A stretch of 6,854 nt of DNA from Pseudobutyrivibrio sp. GTDB taxonomy: Bacteria > Bacillota_A > Clostridia > Lachnospirales > Lachnospiraceae. The stretch is taken from positions 1 through 6,854 of the forward strand of contig JAILNO010000116.1 of NCBI GenBank assembly GCA_024691465.1, written 5' to 3'. The number at the start of each line of letters is the position of its first letter. The stretch's first letter is position 1. The translations under genes were made by a program, and so were the position numbers. Shown here piece by piece: positions 1 through 6,849 of the stretch. The notes beneath the pieces were generated by a model. That model ran no database searches, had not been told where the DNA came from, and was given only the letters and a program-made list of their open reading frames with translations.

Positions 1-1
1 T

Positions 2-1204
2 TTAGGCCTCAGCTTTTATTATTTCTCTAGAAAATCCTATCATTAAAATATCATTCTTGTTCGGATGTGCCATTAAGTGAATAACAGTTCTGTAGGTAGA
101 TTCTTGTGTACCAAACATCTGCTTAATTACAGCCTCTACCCTGCGCTCTCCTCTAGTGTATGCAGCAATTAATGATTCTCGAGATAGCCTTTCCTGATAG
201 ATCTTATCGTATCCTGGCGAACAATACTGCATAGCAAATTCAGACATATCGTCTATCACCCCTGCTGTAGGCGCATTAAAATTTAAATTATTAGACTGAT
301 ACATCACATGATAACTGTTCTTAAACAGATTACCAAAGATAACTAATTGGTACTCCTCCTTGACAGCCTCAAGCAACATACTCTGTGTACTGAAGCAACC
401 CTGATTCAGAAGATAATCCTCATCATCCTCCATCATGATAGACGAATCCATGGTCGCAAGTAGGATGAAATCGTCCTTTTTAATAGGACGAGAGAAAAGA
501 TAGCCCTGTACTCTATCGCAGTCCAGATTCTGAAGGAACTTAAGCTGTTCCATGGTCTCAACGCCCTCAGCTATAGTCCTAAGCTTCAGTCTATGAGCAA
601 AATAGAATACTGTCTCAAGGGTGCCCCTACCTCTATCATCCTGACAGTTGTCCTCAAGAAAAGCCTTATCAACCTTGAGATAATTGACAGGCATATCCTT
701 AACAAACTGAAGGGATGTAAAACCAGCACCGAAATCATCAATGGCAATCTTAACACCTATTTCAGCTACATTCCTGGCCCACTGCTCTATTCTATCGAAA
801 TCCTCAACAGAAAGAGCTGACTCAGTAATCTCAACTTCGAATAATTCTGGCTTAATGCCATATGAAGCCAGAAGTGACTGAAGCTTGCGATAGAAATCCT
901 GCTCCTTAACATGCCATCTGGAGAAATTCACAGCTATAGGTATAGCGTGATCCCCTAATTCTCTAATGGTCCTACAGGCTTCCTCAGCCATAAACCAATC
1001 AAGGAAATTAATATTCTCTGTCCTCTCAAGTCTAGGAATAAACTGATCGGGAGTAATTATTTCGCCATCAGGCTTCTCCCAACGAACCAAGGCTTCAGCA
1101 CTGACCATCCTGCCAGTATCTGCATCATACTGGGGCTGATAGTATGCCTTGATCTCGTGTAATTCCATTGCACTAATAATCCTGTCAATAAAGGCGGTCT
1201 TCAT
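2..1204 (-). CDS. EAL-domain c-di-GMP phosphodiesterase with a C-terminal PAS-like extension
   Basis: Predicted cytoplasmic enzyme hydrolysing cyclic di-GMP to pGpG. The EAL domain fills residues 5-245 and all expected catalytic and metal-binding residues are visible: E37 in the EALVRW motif, N93 (VNFS), E125 and E128 (VEITES), D156 and D157 in the loop-6 motif DDFGAGFTSL, K177, E213 (AEGVE) and Q233 (QGYLFSRP). Their spacing closely matches active EAL enzymes such as RocR, so activity is expected rather than a degenerate receptor role. No GGDEF domain, membrane segment or N-terminal sensor is present. Residues 255-400 form a separate region that weakly resembles the degenerate PAS-like domains of Lachnospiraceae signalling proteins; this is inference. 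The ATG is supported by AGGAG 11 bases upstream, overlapping the alr stop. The gap to alr is 14 bases, so the two are probably cotranscribed. The TAA stop lies at the window edge. The EAL call is firm; the ligand of the C-terminal region is unknown. Confidence 0.95.
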   Translation of the reverse strand: MKTAFIDRIISAMELHEIKAYYQPQYDADTGRMVSAEALVRWEKPDGEIITPDQFIPRLERTENINFLDWFMAEEACRTIRELGDHAIPIAVNFSRWHVKEQDFYRKLQSLLASYGIKPELFEVEITESALSVEDFDRIEQWARNVAEIGVKIAIDDFGAGFTSLQFVKDMPVNYLKVDKAFLEDNCQDDRGRGTLETVFYFAHRLKLRTIAEGVETMEQLKFLQNLDCDRVQGYLFSRPIKKDDFILLATMDSSIMMEDDEDYLLNQGCFSTQSMLLEAVKEEYQLVIFGNLFKNSYHVMYQSNNLNFNAPTAGVIDDMSEFAMQYCSPGYDKIYQERLSRESLIAAYTRGERRVEAVIKQMFGTQESTYRTVIHLMAHPNKNDILMIGFSREIIKAEA

Positions 1205-1215
1205 AAGTGGGATAA

Positions 1216-1220
1216 CTCCT
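1216..1220 (-). promoter_or_regulatory. Ribosome binding site of the EAL gene, overlapping the alr stop codon
   Basis: AGGAG on the minus strand, 11 bases before the ATG at 1204. It shares bases with the TAG stop of alr, so ribosomes finishing alr reach the start of the EAL gene. This supports the chosen start and suggests coupled translation. Confidence 0.65.
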
Positions 1221-2388
1221 ACATTCTAAGCATTAATTCTCGCTCAATTTCTTTTCCTTGTCTAAAGTAAACTCTAGGAACTCTCTTGCTAACAGCACAA
1301 GTAAGCTCATAAGGAATTGTCCCAGCTAAAGCTGCCAAATCATCAATAGAACTGTTCTCCCCAAAAATCTCTACCTCACTGCCTACATCAACTGAAGGCA
1401 TATCAGTAAGATCTATCATGCACATATCCATGCATATCTTGCCTCTCTGCTTAGCAGGTCCCTCTTTAGTATAGAGGGAGCACTTGTTAGAAAGGCATCT
1501 AAGAAATCCATCAGCATAACCATAAGGTACCACACCCATCCTGGTAGTCTTATCAGTCACATAAATACCACCGTAACTAATAGCTGTGCCTGCTGGATAT
1601 ATCTTGATGGTACTGATGGTTGTCTTAAGAGTCATAGCTGGCTTAAGCCCCATCTCCTTAGCGAACTCACCATAACCGTATAATAACAGTCCTGGGCGAA
1701 CCATATCCATATAAGCCTCTGGGAATCTGGCTACAGCACCTGTATTAGCGCAGTGGCTAATCTCAAATGCATGTCCCATCCTGTCTTCCACAGCAGCAAT
1801 AACCCTCTTGAATAAATCTAACTGATGGGCTGTATATTTGTCATATTCCTCACCAATCTCATCTGATACTGCGAAATGAGTAAATATACCTTCCGCATAT
1901 AATCCTGGCATATTGCAAGCTTCTGTAATGCCTTCCACTCCTGTATCAAAATTATCATTATCACATAGATACCCTAATCGTGACATGCCTGTATCTACTT
2001 TAATATGTACCTTAAGGACACCATCACACTTAACTGCTTCCTCGCTGTATTCACAAGCCTTAGCCTTACAGGTAACAGCCTGTGTAATATCATAATCAAT
2101 AAGTCTAGATACCTGTTCCTTAGGTGTATATCCTAAAATAAGAATAGGCATAGTGATGCCATTAACACGAAGCTCAATAGCCTCGTCCACACTACTTACA
2201 GCTAGATAGTCAGCGCCCAGCTCCTGTAATAAATTACTAACCTGGATGCTGCCATGACCGTAAGCATCGGCCTTCACTACACCTAAAAATTTAACATTAT
2301 CTCCAATTCTATCTCTAATGGTTCTGTAGTTATGGGCAATTGCGTCTAAATTAATCTCTGCCCATGTACGTCTAAGGGTCGATTCCAT
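1219..2388 (-). CDS. alr: Alanine racemase (PLP-dependent)
   Basis: Interconverts L- and D-alanine in the cytoplasm, supplying D-alanine for peptidoglycan. The 389-residue length is normal for the family. The N-terminal TIM-barrel carries the PLP-binding lysine K39 in the signature VVKADAYGHG. K130 in KVDTGMSRLG matches the carbamylated lysine of the Geobacillus enzyme, H171 sits in THFA, and R231 in the RPG motif contacts the cofactor ring. The C-terminal beta domain holds the second catalytic base, Y272, in ISYGGIY. All key residues are present, so it should be active. The ATG has AGGAG 10 bases upstream. It follows the ABC ATPase by 58 bases and precedes the EAL gene by 14. Nothing in the sequence separates a biosynthetic (alr) from a catabolic (dadX-like) role; the position beside an amino-acid importer leaves the catabolic option open. 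Identity is firm. Confidence 0.97.
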   Translation of the reverse strand: MESTLRRTWAEINLDAIAHNYRTIRDRIGDNVKFLGVVKADAYGHGSIQVSNLLQELGADYLAVSSVDEAIELRVNGITMPILILGYTPKEQVSRLIDYDITQAVTCKAKACEYSEEAVKCDGVLKVHIKVDTGMSRLGYLCDNDNFDTGVEGITEACNMPGLYAEGIFTHFAVSDEIGEEYDKYTAHQLDLFKRVIAAVEDRMGHAFEISHCANTGAVARFPEAYMDMVRPGLLLYGYGEFAKEMGLKPAMTLKTTISTIKIYPAGTAISYGGIYVTDKTTRMGVVPYGYADGFLRCLSNKCSLYTKEGPAKQRGKICMDMCMIDLTDMPSVDVGSEVEIFGENSSIDDLAALAGTIPYELTCAVSKRVPRVYFRQGKEIERELMLRM

Positions 2389-2423
2389 AATAGTATAGCT
2401 CCTAAAAATAAAAATCTAATACT

Positions 2424-2451
2424 ATTATAACGATTTGAACGAAAAACTAAA
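2424..2451 (-). promoter_or_regulatory. Possible weak promoter for alr-EAL
   Basis: A perfect TATAAT lies at 2424-2429 on the minus strand, in the 58-base gap before alr. The best upstream box is TTTAGT at 2446-2451 (3 of 6 matches to TTGACA, 16-base spacing), overlapping the end of the ATPase gene. There is no extended -10. AT-rich gaps give such matches by chance, so this is tentative; readthrough from the ABC genes is equally plausible. Confidence 0.3.
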
Positions 2452-3181
2452 GTACCTTTGATAAGAAGTCTTGTAATCTTTGGCTCTTTGGATTATCAAA
2501 AATATCGCTAGGAGTACCTTCCTCCTTAATACCCTGCTCATCAAAGAAAAGTACCCTATCAGCAACCTCTCTTGCAAAGCCCATCTCATGAGTAACTACC
2601 ACCATAGTCATGCCATCATCGGCAAGCTCTTTCATAAGTGATAGAACCTCTCCTACCATCTCTGGATCTAGAGCAGAAGTAGGCTCATCAAAGAGAATCA
2701 CCTCTGGATTCATTGCCAGAGTTCTTGCAATGGCAATACGCTGCTTCTGTCCACCAGATAAACTGTCTGGATAGGCCTCTGCCTTATCAGCTAATCCAAC
2801 TCTCTCAAGGAGCTCCATTGCTTTAGCATCAGCCTCGCTCTCATTCATAAGCCCCAGCTTCACTGGTGCTAAAGTAAGATTCTTCTTAATTGTAAGATGA
2901 GGGAATAGATTAAAGTGCTGGAAAACCATTCCAACTCTCCTACGAACATCATTGATATCTACACCCTTTTTTGTAATATCCTCTCCATCTACTATAATCT
3001 CACCTGATGTAACGTTCTCAAGCTGATTGAGAGTACGAATAAAAGTAGACTTACCACAACCAGATGGGCCAATGATTGCAATAACCTCGCCCTTATCAAT
3101 TTCCATATTAACATCCTTAAGCACTAGATTATCTCCAAATGCCTTGGATAAATTATTTACCTTAATTAATACTTCACTCAT
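2447..3181 (-). CDS. Polar amino-acid ABC importer, ATP-binding subunit (GlnQ/HisP type)
   Basis: Cytoplasmic ATPase that powers the importer encoded just upstream. All nucleotide-binding motifs are intact over 244 residues: Walker [10 protein letters not shown] (38-46), Q-loop Q88 in [10 protein letters not shown], signature LSGGQKQR (141-148), Walker [13 protein letters not shown] (161-172) and switch histidine H198 in VVTHE. The [10 protein letters not shown] segment and the overall length are typical of the polar amino-acid uptake (PAAT) family. There is no C-terminal regulatory domain of the MetN kind. The start is fixed by GGAGG 7 bases upstream, inside the end of the permease gene; only 2 bases separate the two genes, so they are one operon and probably translationally coupled. 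The substrate cannot be read from this subunit. The glnQ name is avoided because specificity is unknown. Confidence 0.96.
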   Translation of the reverse strand: MSEVLIKVNNLSKAFGDNLVLKDVNMEIDKGEVIAIIGPSGCGKSTFIRTLNQLENVTSGEIIVDGEDITKKGVDINDVRRRVGMVFQHFNLFPHLTIKKNLTLAPVKLGLMNESEADAKAMELLERVGLADKAEAYPDSLSGGQKQRIAIARTLAMNPEVILFDEPTSALDPEMVGEVLSLMKELADDGMTMVVVTHEMGFAREVADRVLFFDEQGIKEEGTPSDIFDNPKSQRLQDFLSKVL

Positions 3182-3183
3182 TA

Positions 3184-4680
3184 TTATACCTCCGACTTAC
3201 GTAAGCTTTTTTCCCATTTACCGACAATCACTGTAAGCACCTGTACAATTACCAGGTAGATAATTGCTACAGTAATAAGTGGTATGAATGCTTCATAAGT
3301 CTGGCTTCGAATAATATCTCCACCTCTAGTAAGATCTGCCAGTCCTATATAACCACAGATAGATGTCTCTTTGATAAGAGTAATGAACTCATTAGCAAGA
3401 GCTGGGAGTACATTCTTAATAGCCTGTGGAAGGATGATAGCAGTAAGAGTCTGCTTATAGTTAAGACCTAAGCTTCGGCCTGCCTCCATCTGTCCATCAT
3501 CTATAGACATGATTCCACCACGCATAATCTCAGCCACATAAGCACCTGAGTTGATAGCAAAAGCGATGACAGCCACCAGTATCTTAGATACATTGACAGT
3601 CTTAAATACTACATAGTAGATAATAAGAAGCTGAACCATCATAGGTGTTCCACGGACAACTGTAAGGTATATCTTACATATAGCATTAAGAATCTTGAAA
3701 TTACCATTCTTATCATATGATACCCTGACAATAGCAACTAAGAATCCGATAATTACACCTAAAATAACAGCACATAAAGCAATTATTAATGTATTCTTGA
3801 GACCATTAACAAGATACAGCCATCTATCCTTCTCAATAAGATTCTGCTTAAGCTTCTGAGTAAAAGATAATCCTCCATTGGCGGAATCTGAACGAACTAC
3901 CATTACCTGCTTAGTTGTAACATAAGACTGAGTGAAATTAATTGACTTAGCACGCTCCTCAGTCATAGTCATACCAGCAATACCCACATCAGCCTTGTGT
4001 GTACTAACTGCACTAATAATTGAGTCAAACTCCATGTCCTCAATCTGCACTTCCATGCCAATCTTGTCTCCGATAGCACGGATAATCTCCATATCAATAC
4101 CTACGATTTCATCTCCATCGTAGAATTCATATGGCTCAAATGTAGCATTAGTAGCGACTACTAAAGTACCCTTGTCATATGTGATTCCCTCTGGTGATAC
4201 ATAAGGACATGTTCCCTTTGTCTCATCACCTATGTAATTCTCAATAATCTGCTCAACGACGCCATCTTCCTTAAGCTCAGCTAAGGCAGCATCCACCTGA
4301 GTAAGCAATTCATTATTATCCTTTGCAATTACCATTGCATATTCTTCAAGCGTAAAAGGCTCATCCAATATCTTAAGACTAGGCTCATTAGAAACACTTG
4401 CAATAGCTGGTTGCTCATCGATGATAGCGCAGTCTACCTTGCCCTGCTTAACAGCCTGCATGGCATCAGTAACCTTGTTATATCTATCAATCTTAGTGCC
4501 AGCCTCGTCTCCCTCATAATCACTTGCATAGATATCGCCAGTTGTACCAATCTGAACAGCAATTCTAGCACCTTCCAAGTCATCGATTGAAGAGATTTTT
4601 TTTACTTCTTCCTTACTGCCGCAGCCCATCATTAGTACTGCAGACAGGACCATTATGGCCCCCAAAATTTTCTTTTTCAT
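3184..4680 (-). CDS. Amino-acid ABC importer: permuted substrate-binding lipoprotein fused to permease
   Basis: A single 498-residue chain with the binding and membrane parts of a PAAT-family importer; with the downstream ATPase it makes a full transporter. Residues 1-20 are a lipoprotein signal ending in MMGC, with C20 as the lipidated cysteine. Residues 31-151 correspond to lobe 2 and the C-terminal helices of an SBP_bac_3 domain (GTTGD at 45-49, D88 in [16 protein letters not shown] at 132-140). After a linker of about 19 residues, 171-264 correspond to the N-terminal half ([32 protein letters not shown] with R243). The halves are therefore in reversed order. Residues 285-490 are the permease, with about five membrane segments, RGTPMMVQL at 343-351 and the EAA loop EAGRSLGL through ILPQAIKN near 399-423. 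The ATG is the only reasonable start, since the signal peptide begins there; AAGGA lies 14 bases upstream, rather far. The substrate is probably an amino acid, identity unknown. Confidence 0.93.
   Translation of the reverse strand: MKKKILGAIMVLSAVLMMGCGSKEEVKKISSIDDLEGARIAVQIGTTGDIYASDYEGDEAGTKIDRYNKVTDAMQAVKQGKVDCAIIDEQPAIASVSNEPSLKILDEPFTLEEYAMVIAKDNNELLTQVDAALAELKEDGVVEQIIENYIGDETKGTCPYVSPEGITYDKGTLVVATNATFEPYEFYDGDEIVGIDMEIIRAIGDKIGMEVQIEDMEFDSIISAVSTHKADVGIAGMTMTEERAKSINFTQSYVTTKQVMVVRSDSANGGLSFTQKLKQNLIEKDRWLYLVNGLKNTLIIALCAVILGVIIGFLVAIVRVSYDKNGNFKILNAICKIYLTVVRGTPMMVQLLIIYYVVFKTVNVSKILVAVIAFAINSGAYVAEIMRGGIMSIDDGQMEAGRSLGLNYKQTLTAIILPQAIKNVLPALANEFITLIKETSICGYIGLADLTRGGDIIRSQTYEAFIPLITVAIIYLVIVQVLTVIVGKWEKSLRKSEV
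3189..3193 (-). promoter_or_regulatory. Ribosome binding site of the ABC ATPase gene, inside the permease gene
   Basis: GGAGG on the minus strand, 7 bases before the ATG at 3181. It lies within the last codons of the fused permease gene and confirms the start of the ATPase. Confidence 0.75.
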
Positions 4681-4716
4681 GTTCGTATATTTATTCCTTA
4701 CAATGTATTTTTATCC

Positions 4717-4776
4717 AAAAAATAATAGCACAACTGAATCTGTCTTACAATAAGTTAAGCAAAATTCAGTGTGCTA
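4717..4776 (-). terminator. Rho-independent terminator of the PilZ-kinase-sce7726 unit
   Basis: On the minus strand the arm TAGCACACTGAAT (4776 to 4764) pairs with ATTCAGTTGTGCTA (4739 to 4726): 13 base pairs with one unpaired base. TTATTTTTT (4725 to 4717) follows. The loop is long at 24 bases, but an inner CTTA/TAAG pairing (4744-4747 with 4756-4759) can shorten it. The stop codon of the last gene is about 25 bases upstream. No T-run follows the hairpin on the plus strand, so it works in one direction only. Confidence 0.75.
4722..4750 (-). promoter_or_regulatory. Probable promoter of the ABC importer genes, inside the terminator hairpin
   Basis: On the minus strand, TTGTAA (4745-4750; 4 of 6 to the -35 consensus) is followed after 17 bases by TATTAT (4722-4727; 5 of 6 to the -10). 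TGC sits immediately before the -10, giving an extended -10. Transcription would begin near 4715, leaving a leader of about 35 bases. The -35 lies in the hairpin loop and the -10 overlaps the end of the stem. Confidence 0.5.
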
Positions 4777-4801
4777 CATTAAAATTAATTCTATTTGTAA
4801 T

Positions 4802-5539
4802 TTATCTACTGCCTCTTCTACGGGCCCTTTTGATATTAGTCTTAGTCTTTGGACCTCTTCTCCTAGGACTATGAATTTTACGGTACTCCTTAATCTGTGC
4901 CAGGAGTGCTTCATAATCCCTCTCAAAAAGTAACTCACTAATATACCAATTGAGCTCCTCTGGAAGTATCCTGCTATCTGGAATAACCACAGAGGGATCA
5001 TTCTTTTGTAATTTCTCAAGGGCAGCGATATCTTTCTTTAGAAGAGGCATCTTAGTCCACTCTATAATCTTATCCACCAGTTTCCTTTTGCTCAGAGCCT
5101 GATATGCAGGCATCCCGAAATGCTCTGTAATCTTGGCAAGCTCTGGACGCCACAGGATTTCCATCTTCCTTTTGAGCTTCATTTTTTTATTAAGGGCTGG
5201 CCTTCTTAGGAAATAGAAATCAGCAGCCCCATCTGCTTCTTCCACAGTAATTATGCCCCAATGCTCAGGCACATGCTCATCTATATGCATGGCGTGACTG
5301 CTTCCCACGACCACTATATTATAATCAAAGTATTTATCGTAATCTGCCACCTGAGAAGCCAATCTAGCGTATGTATCTGAGTCTGATTTAATCTCTATAC
5401 CAACTAAAGCAGATGTGATTACCATAACCACATCTGCTCTAGAACGTCCCATCATTTTCTCTTCAATAATTCTAGTCTTACCATATTCAATCTCAAGGAA
5501 ATCAAATAGCGGTTCTCTAATGTCTTTGTCCTTAAGCAT
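4802..5539 (-). CDS. sce7726-like protein: putative PD-(D/E)XK nuclease fold with a basic C-terminal tail
   Basis: Function unknown. The N-terminal 100 residues resemble the sce7726 family: KDKDIREPLFDFLE at 3-16, then GRSRADVV (31-38), GIEIKSDSDT (47-56), a conserved Q63 and the strand IVVVG (75-79). D36, E49, K51 and Q63 are arranged as in PD-(D/E)XK nucleases (D, then E-x-K, then Q), which suggests a nuclease-type fold; catalytic activity is inference. Residues 150-182 look like a SAP-type helix pair (FGMPAYQALSKRKLVDKII), often a nucleic-acid-binding element. The last 25 residues are extremely basic (PRRRGPK and KRARRRGSR). There is no signal peptide or membrane segment. The ATG matches the family's usual N-terminus. 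The ribosome site is poor: AAAGGG at 5553-5558 lies 13 bases away inside the kinase gene, so coupled translation is likely. It is the last gene of its unit, 9 bases after the kinase and before a terminator. Confidence 0.8.
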   Translation of the reverse strand: MLKDKDIREPLFDFLEIEYGKTRIIEEKMMGRSRADVVMVITSALVGIEIKSDSDTYARLASQVADYDKYFDYNIVVVGSSHAMHIDEHVPEHWGIITVEEADGAADFYFLRRPALNKKMKLKRKMEILWRPELAKITEHFGMPAYQALSKRKLVDKIIEWTKMPLLKKDIAALEKLQKNDPSVVIPDSRILPEELNWYISELLFERDYEALLAQIKEYRKIHSPRRRGPKTKTNIKRARRRGSR

Positions 5540-5548
5540 ACCTATTCG

Positions 5549-6121
5549 TTAGCCCTTTACTATTGCCTCTAGCATCTTAACACAATCATCCTCGCCTAAT
5601 TCCGATGTATTAATAATCAGATCGAAATACTCTGCTGATTCCCAATTGTCACCTGCATGACTAGTGAAGAACTTCTCACGCTTTTTATCGAATTTCTTCA
5701 TGACATCCTCTGCCTTTTCTTTAGGGTTATTCTCTACTTCAATTGAGCGCTGTAACCTATAGTCCTTGTCAGCTGTAATAAATACCTTGAGGCATTTCTT
5801 ATCCTTTAATACTTCGCTGGCACACCTGCCTACAAATACACAGCCAGTGTTCTGTGCAGCTTCTTTAATTACTTCAACCTCTGTATTATATATCTTTTCT
5901 TCCATAGATACATAGTCCCCGCCAGGAGCCTTAAATATAGGCTTGATAGGAGTCTGCTCATCCATCTCAGATACCTGATCATATGGAAGTCCCATACGTT
6001 TACAAGTCTCTACAACTACATTTCTATCGTATAGTTTGTAGCCCAGCTTATCTGCAAGCTTAGCAGCTATAGCATGTCCACCACTACCGTATTTACGTTC
6101 TATAGTAATATAATCATACAT
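5549..6121 (-). CDS. Cytidylate kinase-like family protein
   Basis: A 190-residue cytoplasmic protein with the fold signature of the cytidylate kinase-like family (PF13189). It opens with ITIERKYGSGGHAIAAKLA (5-23), the family version of the P-loop: the usual Walker A lysine is G15 and the following Ser/Thr position is A17. This departure is typical of the family but leaves phosphate binding unclear. Other family features are the YDRN segment (31-34), VFVGRCASEVL (93-103), lid-type arginines R120 and R123, DKKREKFF (143-150) and FDLIINTSELG (164-174). It is not the housekeeping CMP kinase Cmk, which is longer and keeps the P-loop lysine. The substrate is unknown; nucleotide phosphorylation is inferred from homology only. 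A strong AGGAGGG at 6130-6136, 8 bases from the ATG, fixes the start. It follows the PilZ gene by 20 bases and is cotranscribed with it. Confidence 0.88.
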   Translation of the reverse strand: MYDYITIERKYGSGGHAIAAKLADKLGYKLYDRNVVVETCKRMGLPYDQVSEMDEQTPIKPIFKAPGGDYVSMEEKIYNTEVEVIKEAAQNTGCVFVGRCASEVLKDKKCLKVFITADKDYRLQRSIEVENNPKEKAEDVMKKFDKKREKFFTSHAGDNWESAEYFDLIINTSELGEDDCVKMLEAIVKG

Positions 6122-6141
6122 TGTAAAAACCCTCCTCTCAA

Positions 6142-6744
6142 CTACCTATTAGTCAATTCATTTAATAATTTCTGCGGCATATCCTTAATGGTACATCCAA
6201 TAGCTACTCGCCCCTTCACCTCAAAGAACCTGACCACATTAGCTTCTATCTCATAGGCCCTAAGTACCTCTGTCTTACCACCCAAGGTAAAATGGATACT
6301 GCATTCATCTCCAATCTTCATCTTAACATCACCATCAAGAATAATTGCTATACCTGTAAGTGATATATCATAAATGATTGCCTTGTAAGTGGTTCCCCTA
6401 CAGAAGCATGACCCCATTTCAATTACCTGCATGCGGTCCTTGCCTCGCATCTGCTTCTTCTTCCCATCAAAAGCACTGCTTATCTTGTGAACTAATCCAT
6501 ATTGAGTCTCAATAGGCTCAATAGACATGGAATGGAAAACATAGGTATTATTATCTCGCTCATTATGAATAGTAACTATGCATAATTTATGCCAAACCAA
6601 ATCACCATCACCTATTAAGATTCTATCAACCAAAAGGCCATCCTTCATTCCAAATATTGCTTTTGTCGACAATGAAAGGGATTGGTTTTCAATTTCTAAT
6701 TGTAATTTTACATCAGAGCCTTTCATTATTTCAGTAATATGCAT
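6142..6744 (-). CDS. PilZ-domain c-di-GMP-binding protein
   Basis: A 200-residue predicted cytoplasmic receptor for cyclic di-GMP. The C-terminal PilZ domain (about residues 98-190) keeps both ligand-binding motifs: RxxxR as R100-GKD-R104, and DxSxxG as D126-I-S128-L-T-G131. It ends with the family-like strand RVAIGCTIKD. Residues 1-90 are rich in beta strands and probably form a YcgR-like N-terminal barrel, though similarity there is weak. There is no membrane segment, and no GGDEF or EAL domain. The ATG has GGAAG 6 bases upstream; a second methionine at residue 7 has no such site. It is the first gene of its unit, so it may share control with the kinase-like and sce7726-like genes. Its effector target cannot be read from sequence; family members act on flagellar motors, cellulose synthesis or transcription. 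Confidence 0.9.
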   Translation of the reverse strand: MHITEIMKGSDVKLQLEIENQSLSLSTKAIFGMKDGLLVDRILIGDGDLVWHKLCIVTIHNERDNNTYVFHSMSIEPIETQYGLVHKISSAFDGKKKQMRGKDRMQVIEMGSCFCRGTTYKAIIYDISLTGIAIILDGDVKMKIGDECSIHFTLGGKTEVLRAYEIEANVVRFFEVKGRVAIGCTIKDMPQKLLNELTNR

Positions 6745-6820
6745 ATAATTCTTCCTTCCCCCAAAGGATTTTTTATTATAATAACTGAAATATATTAAAT
6801 TTCTATGTCTTATGAGTATT

Positions 6821-6849
6821 ATTATATTATTTTCACAAATAGAGGTTAA
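6821..6849 (-). promoter_or_regulatory. Probable promoter of the PilZ-kinase-sce7726 unit
   Basis: On the minus strand, TTAACC (6844-6849; 4 of 6 to the -35) and a perfect TATAAT (6821-6826) are 17 bases apart. Transcription would start near 6814, giving an AT-rich leader of about 70 bases. A second TATAAT at 6775-6780 lacks a convincing -35. Since the whole region is A+T-rich, the call is moderate. Confidence 0.45.

Noticed and set aside
593..820. Plus-strand open frame of 75 codons within the EAL gene, with similar plus-strand frames at 1913-2095, 3027-3236, 3932-4123, 4587-4874 and 6074-6256
   Set aside because: Each lies antisense to a well-supported gene (those at 3027-3236, 4587-4874 and 6074-6256 also reach across a gene boundary), has no recognisable protein motif, and is explained as a shadow of the coding strand.
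2405..2434. Possible terminator after the ABC ATPase gene (AATC/GATT plus TAAT/ATTA stem, then TTTTTATTTTT)
   Set aside because: The stem is short, interrupted by a bulge and almost all A-T, so it should be unstable; the T-rich stretch is also the leader of alr. Readthrough seems more likely.
3889..4590. Two tandem substrate-binding domains in the importer protein
   Set aside because: Each segment is only about half of an SBP_bac_3 domain and the two cover different halves without repeating, so one permuted domain fits better.
4774..5019. Minus-strand 81-codon frame overlapping the end of the sce7726-like gene
   Set aside because: It uses a different frame from the family-matching protein, has no recognisable domain, and runs into the terminator stem.
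6773..6784. Perfect 12-base palindrome TTATTATAATAA upstream of the PilZ gene
   Set aside because: It consists only of A and T in a very A+T-rich leader, where such palindromes arise by chance, and there is no second copy to suggest an operator.
6745..6820. c-di-GMP riboswitch or other structured leader before the PilZ gene
   Set aside because: The leader is short, almost entirely A and T, and has no GC-rich stems or recognisable aptamer core.
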